A DNA stretch of 64,000 bases from Rhyacichthys aspro (GCA_036850595.1 CM072170.1:17279932-17343931), one strand, 5' to 3'. Counted from the first letter of the stretch, positions 1 through 13,398 are shown. Numbers and translations are program-made. The notes: generated by a model from the sequence alone, not told the origin.

Positions 1-118
1 GCGGGTGCAATTTTGTGAAAATGGAAAAATTCAGGTTTGAATTGTTTAAATACAAATATATAAATGTGTGTCTGTGTGTTTTTTTTTCTTTTACATTATT
101 AATACATTAATCTTCTAC

Positions 119-200
119 TGTTTATTCCCGTTACTGGTTGTAGGTGGCTAGAGCCTATCCCAGCAGTTGTGGGGCCTGAGATGGGGTACACCTGGGAGTA
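119..200 (+). repeat. Dispersed repeat, 'ggagcctatcccagc' family
   Basis: 'ggtggctagagcctatccca' followed by 'ggggcctgagatggggtaca' matches a repeat very common in fish genomes (gctGGAGCCTATCCCAGC...GGGGTACACC). Only a short piece remains. Confidence 0.55.
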
Positions 201-215
201 TCCAAATAGCTGCAG

Positions 216-3200
216 GGCTACATTATTTATATATTACAATTTTTGCAACACAGATCAATATAATTGCTTGTAAAAAAAATATATATATATATATATAATA
301 ATACTTTCATGAAATTGTGTTAATTTGACATCAGCTTGTAACCATGCCAACTGTATTTATGTAGCACAGCTGTTCCAACTTTAGACTTATAAAGTAGCTG
401 ACAAGACAACTGCACTGATTAAGGGCCCCCACTGAGTTGCACTCACACATGCAAAAAGAATCTGTGCCCAGTAACATCATCACATCAGGTGTCACGAGAC
501 TCCTACATCACCATGTGTCATTTGTTTACAAGAAGCACAGAATAGCTCAACGGCTAAACGATAAAATGCAGAACATAAACCAAGCAATATTCATTTTGAG
601 TCTGATTGGAGTCGTATTAGGTCCATCAGATAAACGTGAACCTTTTGCAGCAGTTGTTTAAATGGACTGTGAGATGAATTACTGCACATATCACGTCATG
701 TACACATCTTGTAGTAGCGCTCGTGCACATACCTGAGCAACCGTTCCATGCCACAACACACCTCTTTCAACCGTGCTGAAACCTGGAAGCGTATATACAG
801 TATATACATATATATTGGTATACATTCATATGATATTGTTGCTATGGCAATAGCCAATAGTAAAGCTTTTCAGAAATACCATTGTCTGAAAACAGTGAAA
901 ACATGTCCTTTACCTGCCAATCCTTAGCCTTTCAGACAAGCCCAATGTTGAGCCTGTGTCATGCTAATCTTAGACAATAGGCCTTTTAATTGCATGTTCA
1001 TCATTCACCTTCTTTTGCTTTTGTGCCATCAACAGTGATAGGCCACAGGCATTCTCAAGGCGCTTCACAGAGCTATGCAGAAGCTTTAAAAGCCAACTCG
1101 TCTCTAGTCAGTGAAAAACAGAACAGAACCTCACTTTTTTTTTTTTACTTTTTATGTACCTTATGCAAAGTCTGAGAACTAAAAAAATATGCAATATTTC
1201 AACAGTGATATACTTCAACAGTGAGTAACATCATTCTGTTCATAACCCACATATTTTTGAGTTTTGACACATATTACCACAGGTTTATCTGGTACCACAC
1301 ATTCTCCTTTTTCACTATGAAATATTGAAAAAAGAAAGGCCATAGGCCAGCAGTGATGACTGCTCTATTCTGGTTCAATCCTCCTGTGATTGAGGGATCA
1401 CACCAGTGATTGGGGATTTTAGCCGATTTCCTCCTCTGTCGGTGTCCTTGAAAACATGTGTCAGTGCTGGCAATGACTCCATGATGACTTTTAATATATT
1501 GGTATAATCAGAGAGCAAAAAGAACTACTCTACTGACTTATGCTGGAAAGTCGACAGTTTGACTCCCACATGGATTGTGTTGGTTTAGCAAATGGAACAT
1601 TCTTCTGTTGCTGTTCACAGTTGAAGGTGGCCTTTAGTTTTGCAATTAACCTCAAGCCAATCCAGTGGATTTAGTAGCTGTGAAAAAAACAATAATAATA
1701 ATAACAACAACAAAAAGAAAGCAAATATTTGCCAAGCATTAAGAATCTTCAAAGGATGGGTTGGCAGAAAACCAATTTCACTAAATGAAACTATTTATGT
1801 TTATGTGAGGCATAGTATTAAAATGCATATAAATTAAACCCATTTTCTGAAATTAAATGGACTGGAAAACTGACGGATGGAACAATGGATTCATAGAAGG
1901 ACAACATAAAATGTCTCTCAAGCATCTAGAACCTTTCTCTAGAACTTTTTTTTGGTTTTATTTAGCTAAAGAAGTCAGTATAGTAAACAATGTGAGAATA
2001 TTTAAGTTATGTATGGTTAAGAACAACAATTACTCTTCTAATCTCTTTATCTTATGCTTACCTTATTAGTAATAATTGCACTCTTGCACTTATACTATAA
2101 ATACTTTTGGCAGTACTGCATTGTGTAAGTATGTGAGCGTTCATTTATTCATTTAAACACAAAAAGTAAAGTTAAGATTGACTGTTGTGTAATCATGTCA
2201 TTTCTGTCTGGAATGAGCTGTAGTGGGCTGTAGCTGTAGCTGTAGCTGTGGCTGTATGGAAACAGCCCAACATCCATCTAGTGTGGAAGCTGCAATTCAG
2301 GCATACTTCTCAGCCATGCTGTCATAATCATTTAGCTGAAATGTAAATGCTTGCCACACACATTGTAATTGCCGCTGGCATGGTGACAGCTTATCTAGCA
2401 GCACCAACAATTTGATCACATCACGACCCTCCCAGTGCCTCTGTTTAGTACCCACCCCTCCCTGTGATTACAAGGTGATTACAAAGAACACAGAGTCAGT
2501 TCAGCTAATGGCCGACTGCTCTCCTGTCATGCTGCTGACATGCTTTCATATCCACCAGTTTCACAAACACTGAGCTATTGGAGCTAAATCGGTGAATTAA
2601 GTATAGTAAATGCTAAATGTGTTTCTTGGGTAAGGTCTCTGGGGGTGAAGACATCCATACCTATGCTGCGTTCAATAGTACTACGCATGCTGTCACACTC
2701 CATTTTTGTGTGTCCTGTAACAAGGTATTTCTGTTATTATTATTATTCCATATTTTCTTGCAGGCTCAGAGAATGCATTCGCTACACATGGTTATCACAA
2801 ATAGATAAATGTTCTATTTACATTCTGACTGTAAATAGAGCATCTATCTTTCAACAGTGTCATTTCAGTGCCATAAAACCATATACATAGCATGTGCAGT
2901 ACTGCTCAGCGATTCTGGAAACACCAGAAGACGAGGATATAATGGCCACTATTTCCCCCAATGCCTGCTTCACCTGTAAAAAAAATTAGATTAATGACAT
3001 GGCAAAAACAACATACAGGCACATAAATCAACATAAGGGAATAATCTAAAATATATAAATAAGCCTATACACTATTAACTATGTGTCAAATAAAGTTAAT
3101 ACTTGCAAATTGCAATGCTGTTTTTGTCCTGACTAGTATATCCTATATCAAATAATGGATTTAAATCCTACTTTTCTCAGAGTGCTGGGGTGCTGTCTCC

Positions 3201-3339
3201 ATATATTATTGTTTCAATGCGTTTTACTTGTGAAGTATTGTCTCCTCCTCAATGAAATGGTGGAATCATGGTGGGACAGTTGGTGTCCCCTCTGATTGGT
3301 TTAATGTTTGAAACAACCAGAACACACCCAAGCCCAGGT
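216..3339. other. Unique AT-rich intronic sequence
   Basis: No gene or clear transposon. Contains short AT runs (279-299), homopolymers and the TGTAGC tandem. 2330-2560 is less AT-rich and repeat-free and could be conserved non-coding DNA. Confidence 0.5.
2216..2262. repeat. Short (TGTAGC)n tandem repeat
   Basis: Four to six imperfect 'tgtagc' units. Confidence 0.8.
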
Positions 3340-4440
3340 TTTTCAGATGAGCCGCTGAAGTCCTGCCTCTATATACCTGCATCTATGCTCTGATAATAGG
3401 AAAACATAGATTTTGACATGCCCCTGAATGTCTCTGTCTGTTTCTCTGTTTGCGTTAGGATCAGGAAGATACAACCTCTTATCTTTGTAGGTCTCTGTGC
3501 TTCTGCAGTAGTGTGAATCAACAGTGGGAAGCTCCCTTAACCAGTCCTTAAGGAAATCCCTGACATTAGTTTCAAGCTTTTTCATGATTTTATCACTTGT
3601 AGGTCCAGATTTAGACAGTTCATCTTAGACTTGTACGTCATGGTAGATGGTGTCTTTATTCAGCCACTGAGTAATGGCTCTTTCAGAGGAAAAAAGTGCC
3701 TTGGTAGGACAATGATGAATTGCATCGGTATCCCTCATCAACTTTCTTTTGCTTTATGTTCATCTTTGTAACAAAATGGGGACGTGTAACCAACTTTGTC
3801 CCCAGGTGTTGCCCAAATCGTCTGAAATGTCCTCTGCTGCTGCTCTTCTGTAATAACTTCGCAGTCTCGACTTCAAGTTGCAGGGAGGACCCATAGCCTT
3901 TGCAATTATTTCTTTGCAACTGTTGTTTTTCATGACATTCTTTTGAGACATTTCCCGGACTAAGGTGTTTATTTCTTTTCCTTTTGAACATATTATGTAA
4001 ATCAACATCCTCATCCTGCTGTTCAGGAGTTGTTCCACCATGATTAAACTTTCTTGATGTTCAGGGACAGAAGACTCGAGACAGGATGGGGTAGTCTGGA
4101 TCACTGATGACATCATCATCAGATATATCCTCATACCTGATGATGATCTGATGTGTCTGCTTGACATCTTTAACAACATCAATATGAGTTTTCAAGGTAT
4201 TTTCTGCTTCATCTGAAAAAAGTCTTGGCCTGGCATTTCTTCAGCAACGGTCTCGTTGTCATTTTCAGAGGATGAGGCCTGATCAGTGTCAGAATTCTCA
4301 AATGCATTTCCACCAAAAAGGAAAACCATTTCAGCCCTTTGAGGTGTATGGTCACAAATGTGAGATCATTCTGAAAAATATCCATTGCCCTGTGGTAACT
4401 GTATGAAGCTACATCAGGGATTTCCCAAGTTGTGTGCAAG
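3340..4440 (-). pseudogene. Broken transposase-like gene
   Basis: On the minus strand, frames shift several times (4439-4209, 4182-3760, 3991-3683, 3700-3343), with a TAA interrupting the last (after TIYHDVQV at about 3625). The pieces carry motifs I associate with a transposon-derived gene family common in fish and insects: 'AKAMGPPC' followed by a Lys/Arg/Tyr-rich segment, 'SERAITQWLNKD', and 'FLKDWLRELPTVDSHYCRST' at about 3550-3490. The family assignment is from memory and its DNA-transposon class is not established. No terminal repeats were seen. It appears to be an inactive remnant inside the cornichon intron. Confidence 0.55.
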
Positions 4441-7082
4441 CACCCCTAGAGCAAGACTACATATATTAATCTCATTGCCATCTTATATAATAGGTCATAT
4501 TTAAGTATGTAACGCATGAAGATATTCAAAAAGTAAATTTATCTTTTGGATAACCCAGAAGCTCACAGTAATGTTCAGCAAGAACTGTATTTGAGCTTAC
4601 ACCAGTACTGGGATACTGGTGTATTGCTATATATTATTGCACCCATGGGAAATGCACACAAAATGGGACTAGAAAGCCCCTTGAGGAGGCCTAGAGGTAG
4701 ATACACAGGAGATCTTTGGATGTATGAAGTTAGTTAGTGTGAGAGAAGAGGATGCAGAAGATAGGGCTGGATGGAGGTAGATCATTAGCTGTGGCAACCT
4801 CTGAAGGGGACAGGCATTTTCTGTCATCCCTTATAGATATTATATGTACAGAATGTTTGGAAATGTAACTGTGCTATACATGCTTGCAGAAACAGTTGCA
4901 CCTTCAGTAATTATTTTGCCATAACAGTACAAAGGTGAATTAGTACAAAGGTGACTTTTGATTCTTCAGTGTTTGCTTTATTTAATTTCACTTATTTAAT
5001 CCTGCTAAATCGCCAGGTGAGTAATTAAATGTGAAGTACACTACTTTGACTTTTTGGATGAAAAGTTTTTCAAACAGCTTTTACCACTGCTTCTTTTCTT
5101 GTTAGGCATTCCCAGGCGCTGTATGCTCCACTTTTCATCGCCACTGAGGAGCCTCATTAGACTAATTAGACTTGATTACTTCCCCCTCCACTTCTTTCAT
5201 CAAAACAGCCTTTCTCTAATTTGGATGAATTCTAACTCAACACAAAAAGATTCACATCTGCACTCAGCTTTTACAATCACTACTGCCTCCTCTATAGACA
5301 AAACCTAAGTGACAGAAAAGGGTGTCATAGCCTGCATTTTGTGAAGCTCTAATGAAATGATTGCTGACATATACGAGACAATTTCAAGAGAAGGCTATTG
5401 ATATCACAGCTGCTGTCAGATAGCAGCTAACTTAAGTCAAACTGATAAGGTATTTGGAGGTATGCTACAAAAACAGGTGACATTTCCAAGCGTGTGCATT
5501 AATATATTTTATTGTAAAAAGGAATGAAAAAAGAATAACCACAAAATATTAAATGAAATGAGTTTAAAACATATACCCACCCTGTTCTATAACTACATGA
5601 ACTGGTCAACAGTGAGCAGAACGAAGAATGTGTCCTGGTTCACTCTGAAAAACCTCTCACGTCAGTGGCACCTTTTGTCGAAGCAGCATGCTGTTGTAAT
5701 AACTTAATGAAAGGAGTGTATCAATGGAACAATGGTGCTCACACATAAAGTATGACCAGTAATGTTTTACATCAGAGTCATGACAGTAAAACATCAGTGG
5801 AAGTTGTATTGTGGTGTTTTACCATGTAACAATTATTTGATCATAGTTAAATCACACAACAGGAAGTAAAAAGCAGAGGCATTCTGAGTTTTGCATAAGG
5901 AACAAGTCTATGAGAACTAGTGTGGAGCTGGATGGATGTAAATACCAGGTGTGATAAGAACACTTTGAACTGACCTTTTTAGACAGAAAAAAGATGGATA
6001 GTTCACAATGTCATTCAAATTTGTCATTTCATGTAAACATCGCATTGCTCTGATTGGATAAAGTTACCTGGTGATGGTTTTTCATTCAGTCACCTCAGCG
6101 TTTAATTTAAAGTACCTGCTCTTTTCAAAAACTTTCTGTGGAAACCCTTCCAGATGGTACTGCGGAGAAAGCACCATTGTTGGTGGTTTTCTCAGCTGTT
6201 TTCTCTATATATTGATGTCCATATTTTCTTACATTGGCTACTATTTTAATGCAAGCCACAGGCCACTTGCTTTACACTAAACATTTTCTTTAATTTATTG
6301 ATTTATTTTGATTTATTTTTTACACCTAGTGGTATCCTAGACAAAGTGCAGATTAAATTGAGATTTCTGGAAAAGGTTTTTTTGTATTTTTGGACATCTG
6401 AACATTAAGATGCATTCACTGGATCAATCTTCAACTTTATGTAAAGACTGCTACAAATTACAATAAATAAATAATTAAATACATAATCAGCTTATTTTTT
6501 TTCTATTTTGGGTCATTGTTCAAAGTGTACACCCACACTGACAACACACAGCTCTGTTTTGCAGAAACATCATGCATATGGATCAGAGCCTGCTGCACTG
6601 TCAAGGCCTCATTATCCCAGTTCCACTGTTTCCTCTGATCTGACAGCTGACAGCCTGCTGGAATATGAGATTGTGATTTTAGTCCAAATTTTCACATTTG
6701 TGTCATGGCTCAGGGTTTCTCATTGTGTTTTATTGTATTTTTATTGAGCTGTTTTGTTTCTTTGAGTTCCACTGCATGTATGAGTACTTTCAGTCTGGAG
6801 GCCATGGGAGACAAAACCAAACAAGTGAAAAACCATTTCAATAAATGCAAACCTGGACTGGCTTCGTGCCCTCTACTCGCTTATTTATTTTGGGTTATAT
6901 TTGTGTGGATGAATAAAGTTTTGATTGCCAAATTCCATTTTAAAATACAGTTAAAAAATTGTCTTCACTAAAACTTTTAGTATGATTAGTTTGTTAACTA
7001 CAAAAAACAAAAGTATCCCCACTATGACAAAAGTTTTTTGCAGCCACCATCTTGTGGACATTAGAGGTATTACAGTCCCATG
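4441..7082. other. Intronic sequence, nothing recognised
   Basis: Short chance frames only; no terminal repeats, SINE boxes or LINE motifs seen. Confidence 0.5.
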
Positions 7083-7238
7083 GGCCTACAGGTGAATCAG
7101 TCAATCTAAATTGTCAAAGTGAATAAGTGTAAGACTGAATGGCTGTCTGTCAGTGTATGCCATTGTACAGTGTGGACCCTGCACCAGGCCCCAAAGCAGC
7201 TGACCTAGGCTCTAGCCCCCTTTGACCCCTAACAGGAT
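7083..7238 (-). repeat. Dispersed repeat, 'ggagcctatcccagc' family
   Basis: Reversed, 'gggctagagcctaggtcagc' then 'ggggcctggtgcagggtcca' and further 'gacagacagccattcagtct' and 'caatttagattgactgatt', following the consensus order of the family (…acagacaaccattcacactc…caatttagagt…). Confidence 0.6.
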
Positions 7239-7332
7239 ACGTAAAAAAAACATGGCATACAGCAGTAACACTCATGTTTCATAAATCCCTGCCAAAGTAA
7301 TGCATGTACTTTACTTACTTTACTTGTTGGAA

Positions 7333-7430
7333 TGCTTTTTAATACCTTTTAGTCTTAGATAGAGAGGAAACGGCATGACATTAAGCAAATAGACCCGAGC
7401 CAGAATCAAACCGGGTCGCCAGGAAGGTGA
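7333..7430 (-). mobile_element. tRNA-derived SINE remnant, same family as 54.4 kb
   Basis: Reversed, 'cgacccggtttgattctggc' (B box) followed by 'tcgggtctatttgcttaatg' and a degraded body. The A-box side is not recognisable. Confidence 0.5.
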
Positions 7431-8619
7431 GTGAGGTAAGTTCAGGGTTTTTGCTCCAAACCAGAGAATTCCATCTTGTTTGCAGTGTAGGGGTCACTTG
7501 TTGAATGCAATAAATATTTGTGAATGAATGAGACGTGAATATCATCCGAGTACGTGGAACTATGTGCTCAATTTATTTTATTTGCTCTGCTTCAGATAGG
7601 AGCCATTTCATGATTAAGTGGCTTCGTCCCAACTGAGACTGGGATTTCTGCTAAAATGAGCACTGTGCACACTCCTCTTTCATGTCTCATAGCCTGACCC
7701 GCCCCCCCATAGACAATAAAACGACCTTCACCCAGACATGATCAACATGGGCCGAATGGGTCACCTCCACCAGCGTGACAAGGGACGGGGGCTTTAATGA
7801 CTCAGGGAGAAAGGGACTGGGACAGAGGGGGAAAAGGAAACAGTGGGATTTATTACCTGCGGATATACTAAGTCTGTAAAGCCTAAACCAAGAAAACTTT
7901 ATCCATTTTATTTTTTTATTTGGACAGTTTATTGAACCTTATACAACCCTCCTCTCTACAGCCTGTGAGCACTTATAGTCGCTCTGTAGGAACATGTTGC
8001 AGTCTATAAAGAAACCCAGAGGAAAAAGGTCAGATGATGAGTTTACCTGGAAAATGTACTTCACAAATGTCTTAAGCCTTTAGCAAGATTGTGTTTAAAA
8101 AAAAAGGCGGCCTCTTCTCCAGCAGAGCTCATTTTGTACACTTTGGGTAATTAGGAACTGAAGTAATGTCTTCTTGAATTGGGGTGCTCTATCTCTATAC
8201 ATCTCTATAAATGTGATTATTGTTAAAGCACTAATAATTAACATTATGAACTTGGTTTTGACAAAGCAACTTCAAACTTTACTACTACATTTGCAATGTT
8301 ATGCTTAATGCAAATCACATTCAAACATGAAAGCTTCTAAAATTTCTGAAGCTTATTTATTTCTATAGATATGTTCTTGAATATTGCTGTATGTAATTTG
8401 ATGGAAAATGTATACTTTAGTCTTTAGTTTAATTGTATTTATCATGTATTAGATAGATGTTTCTTGAGGAGATTTTTTTCATAGCTTTAATAATAAAACT
8501 TGATTGAAGCTTCCCTTGTTTACTGCAGGTGTTTAATCAAAAGCATAATAGATATTGAATGTTGGGGAAAAAAAAGCAATGCTAAGGCTTTTGGAAATGT
8601 GAAGTTGCAGTGTCTAAAG

Positions 8620-9195
8620 CACACATGTCAAATTCAAGGCCCGGGAGCCAAATGCGGCCCTTTGCTGTTTTAAGTGGACTCCAATGCATTTTGTAGGTGA
8701 TATTTTTGGCTGTACGTTTTTTACTGGATTTGAACAGGTTTTAGATGGATTTGAATCAGATTTATTTCATTTGTTCCTGAAATCTAAAGCCAGTTTTTAC
8801 TACAAAGATACAGAAAATCTGTTGAAATCCAACTAAAACCTGTTCAAATCCAACTAAAACCTGTTCAAATCCAACTAAAACCTGTCCAAATCCAAGTAAA
8901 ACCTGCTCACATCCATCTAAAACCTGTTTGAGGGTCTCTTTCATTAAAAGTCATGAAGTGGTTTAGACGTAGGCATCTGGATGTAGTTTTAGAGCTCGAG
9001 GGTACCTGTTAAAATGCCACTAAAACCAGTTTTCATAAAAGAAAAAAAAATGTTAAAGATAACTTTTGTAAAACTCAAATGAAGACTTTACATTCCAAAT
9101 TGAATAAAAGCCTTCCAAGTGTCACAATCTTCGGCCTCTGAAATGATTCTTATTTTCCATTGCGGCCCCTCACTTCTGTGAGTTTGACACCACTG
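8620..9195 (-). mobile_element. Non-autonomous hAT element with internal minisatellite, copy 1
   Basis: The element is flanked by a perfect 8-bp duplication 'gtctaaag' (8612-8619 and 9196-9203), the hallmark of hAT insertion. Ends are imperfect inverted repeats: 'cacacatgtcaaattcaa' on the left and, reversed, 'cagtggtgtcaaactcac' on the right. Both ends carry 'gcggcccc'-type sequence. The middle holds 21-bp units of 'aacaggttttagttggattt' type: about two in forward orientation (8728-8755) and about six inverted (8822-8930). The inverted units translate as repeated FEQVLVG but are not a real gene. It is oriented opposite to copies 2 and 3. Confidence 0.85.
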
Positions 9196-9402
9196 GTCTA
9201 AAGAGAAGAAGATATATTGAAAGAATGGAGTATTTAAAAGAGGAACCAAGTTTTGTGACTTGTAAAATCAGCAAATAGTGTCAAAATTCTACGTTGAAGA
9301 AAGCAGAGTTAGGTAAATGTAGATTCAACCAGGTTCATGAAGCATGTTGGTGATTTGGAGTTGAGTTGAATGACTTGACCAACTGTTGAACACATTTACA
9401 TC

Positions 9403-9693
9403 ATGTTTTTTCATTTCTCTGCAGTGCACATATCATGCGTAAACATCCGGGCTCTTGATCCTGTATTAGAGGCACTGCAGCAGGTCACAAAGTGCTCTTT
9501 TAGTTTAGACGACGTGCACCTTGACTTGGCTGTATTCAAATGCTGTCAGTTCAGCCCCAAACCCTGTGCAGTTTTACTAAATACGCTGCTAAATCGTAAA
9601 TTAGTGTCCGAGGTGAAATTGCACAGCTTAGTAGATCTGTCCCCTAATGTTTTATTGCAAGCAAAACTTCTACTAAGCAGAAAATTACCTTAA
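9403..9693 (+). other. Open reading frame of 96 codons, unrecognised
   Basis: ATG-initiated and preceded by 'catttctctgcag', an acceptor-like site just inside the frame at 9412-9424. The peptide includes ALDPVLEALQQVTKCSFSLD and ends SRKLP. Residue mix is plausible for a protein, yet I recognise no domain. The reverse strand has phrases such as 'ggggacagatctactaag' seen in some fish repeats, so a repeat origin is as likely as a gene. Confidence 0.2.
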
Positions 9694-10413
9694 GTGGGCT
9701 AAGGTCATCAATAAACTGTTTGGGCAATTGTCTTAGTCAGAGTATGATTTTATCTACAACATTTTTCAAATTCAGCATTCAGGAACAAACATGAGAGTAG
9801 TGTGGGTGTAATGTTAAACACAAGTACAAAATATAACCTTACAAGAAACGCAATTGTGGGCAAGGGTTGTGGAATCTCACACGGCCTCTGAACATGTTTT
9901 GGGTTGCTTCTAAAGACCCCTCCCCCTCAAACGTGGAGGGTTAATATATTTGCAGAAATGCTGTGTCAGCTTAGCAGTGAATCTGCTGCTAGAAGTACGA
10001 GTGATTAATGGGACTGGGAATGACTGCTCCAACGTCATTTAATGAGTGGTTGTATATTCTGGTGACGACGCTTCAGAGTGGATTCCAGAGGTGGATGGTG
10101 TACCAGCACCGTTATTTATGGACGTCATTGAGAATATACTGTAGCAGTCACAGATCAAAGGTAGGTGAGAGATGAGGGATACGAGACAGGACTTGAATCC
10201 AACTGGGACTCTTCAGATGAAGGAAAGCTTAAACTCAAAATGCTTTGAATACAAGCTCAGTTTCTCTTAAGATCTAACATCTGTTAAGGTTAAGATGTTT
10301 TGTGTCACTCAGCAATCTGCCAAGTCACCTGATGTTCATCTGTGTATTAGGATATATTAGAAGCCTTGGTGTGGTTGAAGACTCTGGTGATCCATTTTGG
10401 AAAATTATAAAAA

Positions 10414-10907
10414 TACCGTATTTTCCGGACTATAGAGCGCACCTAAATATAAGCCGCACCCACTAAAATTTAAAAGAAATATATATTTTGTCACATATAA
10501 GCCACACCGGACTATAAGCCGCCGATACCCAGGCTGAGCAACTATTAAAGTCGCTTCATTCTCCCGTGCACTGAAACCACAAGTCACTATTCATCTTCCT
10601 CCGGAGCATTGAAACTACTGAACACCAAACCACTCTCACTTCATTTGTTTTCCATTATGAGGGGGTGAGGGTGTAAAAATATTACCGTATTTTGCTGTTG
10701 TGCGTCTTGGGTTGCATGTGCTAAGAATAAAAACTGGTGCTTTCTTGTTTGTACTGACTACCGCTGCGTGTCTCGTTTTTGCACTTCCTGCTAGAGCGCC
10801 CCCCTGAGGGCTGAAGAAAAATTCATAGAAAAGCCGCATCTCTGTATAAGCCGCATGGTTCAAAGCGTGGGAAAAAAGTAGCGGCTTATAGTCCGGAAAA
10901 TACGGTA
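10414..10907. mobile_element. Short DNA transposon with perfect inverted ends (Tc1/mariner-like or similar)
   Basis: The first 21 bases (10414-10434, starting 'taccgtattttccggac') are an exact reverse complement of the last 21 (10887-10907). The outer TA on each side could be a TA target duplication as in Tc1/mariner elements, but class is not certain. 'ataagccgcac'-type sequence recurs near both ends. A third partial copy of the terminus, 'taccgtatttt', lies inside at 10683. No transposase frame is present; the 97-codon minus-strand frame inside lacks recognisable motifs. Confidence 0.8.
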
Positions 10908-12939
10908 TCTTTTTTTTTTCTCCATCCAATCAACAATGCAGATAGCTGGGATATAATCACAAACATCTGAAAAAGCCTGTATTTTTTATTATATAGTATA
11001 TTTATTGTATTTCATAAAAGTAGAGTTAAAAATAATGATATTTCCCATTGTACCTTTTGGGTTTTGTCGTAGGCTGTCACTCAGCTTGCATTATTAGTGT
11101 AAAGGCATCTGGTTTAGTTGCAATGGTCTTGTACATATTTACCGGTTTTATCTTCAAAAATCAAATTATTTTATGCAATTCACTGCAGTGGACTTGTATT
11201 TACCGTGTACTATTTATTTTATCATGTTGTGTGTACGTATTTCTGCTGCTGTGACAAAATTCACCTTTTGGGGGCAATTTGAACCTTGTTTCCATTATTT
11301 TTCTTTTCATCCTAGAAGTCAAAAGTCACAATGTGCCAACTTTAACTGGAAAAAGCTGTTGATGCAAGAAGCTTTCAGTTCATTCAAAAGAAGCGTTGTG
11401 TCAGTAAGACAAGCACAGTTTATAAAGTTTTCCTATTCTGTGTTTTTTCCTTTCATTTCTCACTTTTGCTTGAGCGTGGATCCTGTCCTTCAACATCAAC
11501 ATATTGCAGTGTTTGTTCCACCTTTTAGGAACTGTGGCCCAGTAAATCAATATACGGCCCTGTAGACCTTTGAGCTCCCATTGTGGGTTAGTATTGCACA
11601 GTCTGGCTCAGGTAACCCCTAAAGAGACCTGAGAGTCCAGAGTGTGACGTCACGTAGCAGATAAATAAATAGTGTATTCTCAATAATGAATATAAAGAAG
11701 AGAGTCAATCCTGGAGTGCAGCAGTTCAAGAGACAGGAGATAAAACCTTAGGCTGACTGTTTTCAATTAATTCCTGCTTTCTGAACATTATGAGAATTTG
11801 TAAGATTTTAGGGACTCGCTATTTAAATTAATCACAAGTTCTTCTTTTTTCACTAATGCATAGAGCTTCACCCAGGTGTTGGTAATTTTTTATAATGGAA
11901 AATTACCCGTCCTGACCCGACTGGACTGTCCCGCTCCAGGGAAAACTCTGCTTTTGACAATGGAAACACTATCCACTCAGCTGCACCGATCCAATCTGTT
12001 CTGTCCCTCTCTAATGGAAACACACCTCATGTTGCCATAGCCTTCTAAATATATCCTATACCCCAGTCCCAGAGCTTACCATGAGCCGTTTCAGTCGCCC
12101 AGAGGATAAGCATATGAATTATTACCACAGTTTAACACCCTGCACTGGCTGTGGAACTGCGGGTTAGTAAGCTTTACACACTATTACTCCCTGTGTGCCA
12201 CTTAGGCCTCTCTGACAAAGCCACTCAAAGCCCCTATGCCCTGCGGACTTGCCTGGGAACAAATAATAAAACAGGAATAGCCCTTACTTGAAAGTAGAGG
12301 AAAAATGTTTGACGCGTCGTCTTTTTTCTCAATAATGTGTAAATCCTCCACCCACCGTCACCAATGAACTGGCCCAATTAAAAACAACTCACTGACAGAC
12401 TGGAGTGTGGCGTAAAATGGTGTCCGCTGACAGCCTCTAGGTCTAAAGGTGAACACTTTACCTTTATTTGTAAATAATTGAGTAAAACATGAGCTGAACT
12501 GATGATATGGGCTTTAACAAGTCATTTATACGTTATGTGGCACATTCGGTAGATCTTGTTTTCACAAAAAAGACATATGGCATCAAAAGAAATGAGCAGA
12601 TCCAGCAGTTCATGTTTGTTTTGTGTCATACGTGTGCGTTCTGTTTTATTTTGTCATTTCAAAGTCTCTCTCTCTTTTTAGCCGTGTTGTGTTGCACCTG
12701 TGTCGCGGTGTCTTCTCTCCCCAGGTGTATTTAGTCTGCGTCAGCCCTCAGTCCTGTGCCAGTTTGTTTTCATTCCCAGTAACAAGCAGTCAAGCCCTTT
12801 TTTTTCTTAGTGTTTGAATGCTTGTGTATGACCTTGCCTCATGTTTCTTTCATTTCGTCGCTGTTTGCTCTTCTTGGACAGTTTTTTGTGGACTACTTAC
12901 TTACTGATTTATATGCAACCACCAGTGTCCTATATTCAA
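10908..12939. other. Intronic sequence upstream of the nested LINEs
   Basis: No recognisable domain; frames such as 11173-11565 show no motif. The plus-strand LINE at 12940 may extend back into this stretch in decayed form. Confidence 0.45.
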
Positions 12940-12984
12940 AACCTCAGTGTTTCATACAATTCATATGCAGATGATCCCCAGTTT
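12940..12984 (+). mobile_element. LINE reverse transcriptase fragment with YADD motif (5' part)
   Basis: The plus strand reads SVSYNSYADDPQF, with YADD at 12964-12975. This is the catalytic motif of non-LTR reverse transcriptases (usual form SYADDTQLY). The frame stops immediately after, where a second LINE 3' end begins, and resumes at about 13400. Confidence 0.7.
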
Positions 12985-13398
12985 TAGATTAGATTAGATT
13001 AGATTACACTTTATTAATCCCACAATGGGGAAATTCACGTGACGGCAGTTCACATGTGTTGGAAATATAAAAAGATGCAATGAAAATATACACACAAACT
13101 TCAGACAAATTTTCAAAAGAGAAAATAAAAAATAAAAAATAGAAAACTAAAATAGAAACTTTAAAAGGTGCAAGATTAGTTAACAATATTATAAAAAACT
13201 GTGTACAAATTTTCACTGGGATTACAGGGGAAACATAGAACATGGGTGAAAAGCTATACATGTGAATTGTACAGTCTGATGGCAGTTGGTAAGAAGGACC
13301 TGTGGCAGCGCCTTCCTGCCCTGGGGTGCCTCAGTCTGCCACTATAGGAGCTGCCAGCGTCCTCCTCTCACCCACCTCCTTAATCGAGCCTTAATAAG
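12985..13398 (-). mobile_element. LINE 3' end inserted within another LINE
   Basis: The lower end is a tandem 'ttaga' tail (12985-13008) joined to 'cactttattaatcccaca', a typical fish LINE 3' terminus read on the opposite strand. Upstream of the tail the minus strand encodes a C-terminal motif, HRSFLPTAIRLYNSHV followed by TAG at 13254, matching the 'RSFvptAirLyNs' end of fish LINE ORF2 proteins. The insertion separates YADD (12964) from the downstream part of the plus-strand LINE. The upper boundary is approximate, and no clear target duplication was found. Confidence 0.68.

Noticed and set aside
8762..8944. 60-codon minus-strand FEQVLVG repeat protein
   Set aside because: Arises from 21-bp minisatellite units (multiple of three) inside a hAT element; no start context or homologue known to me.
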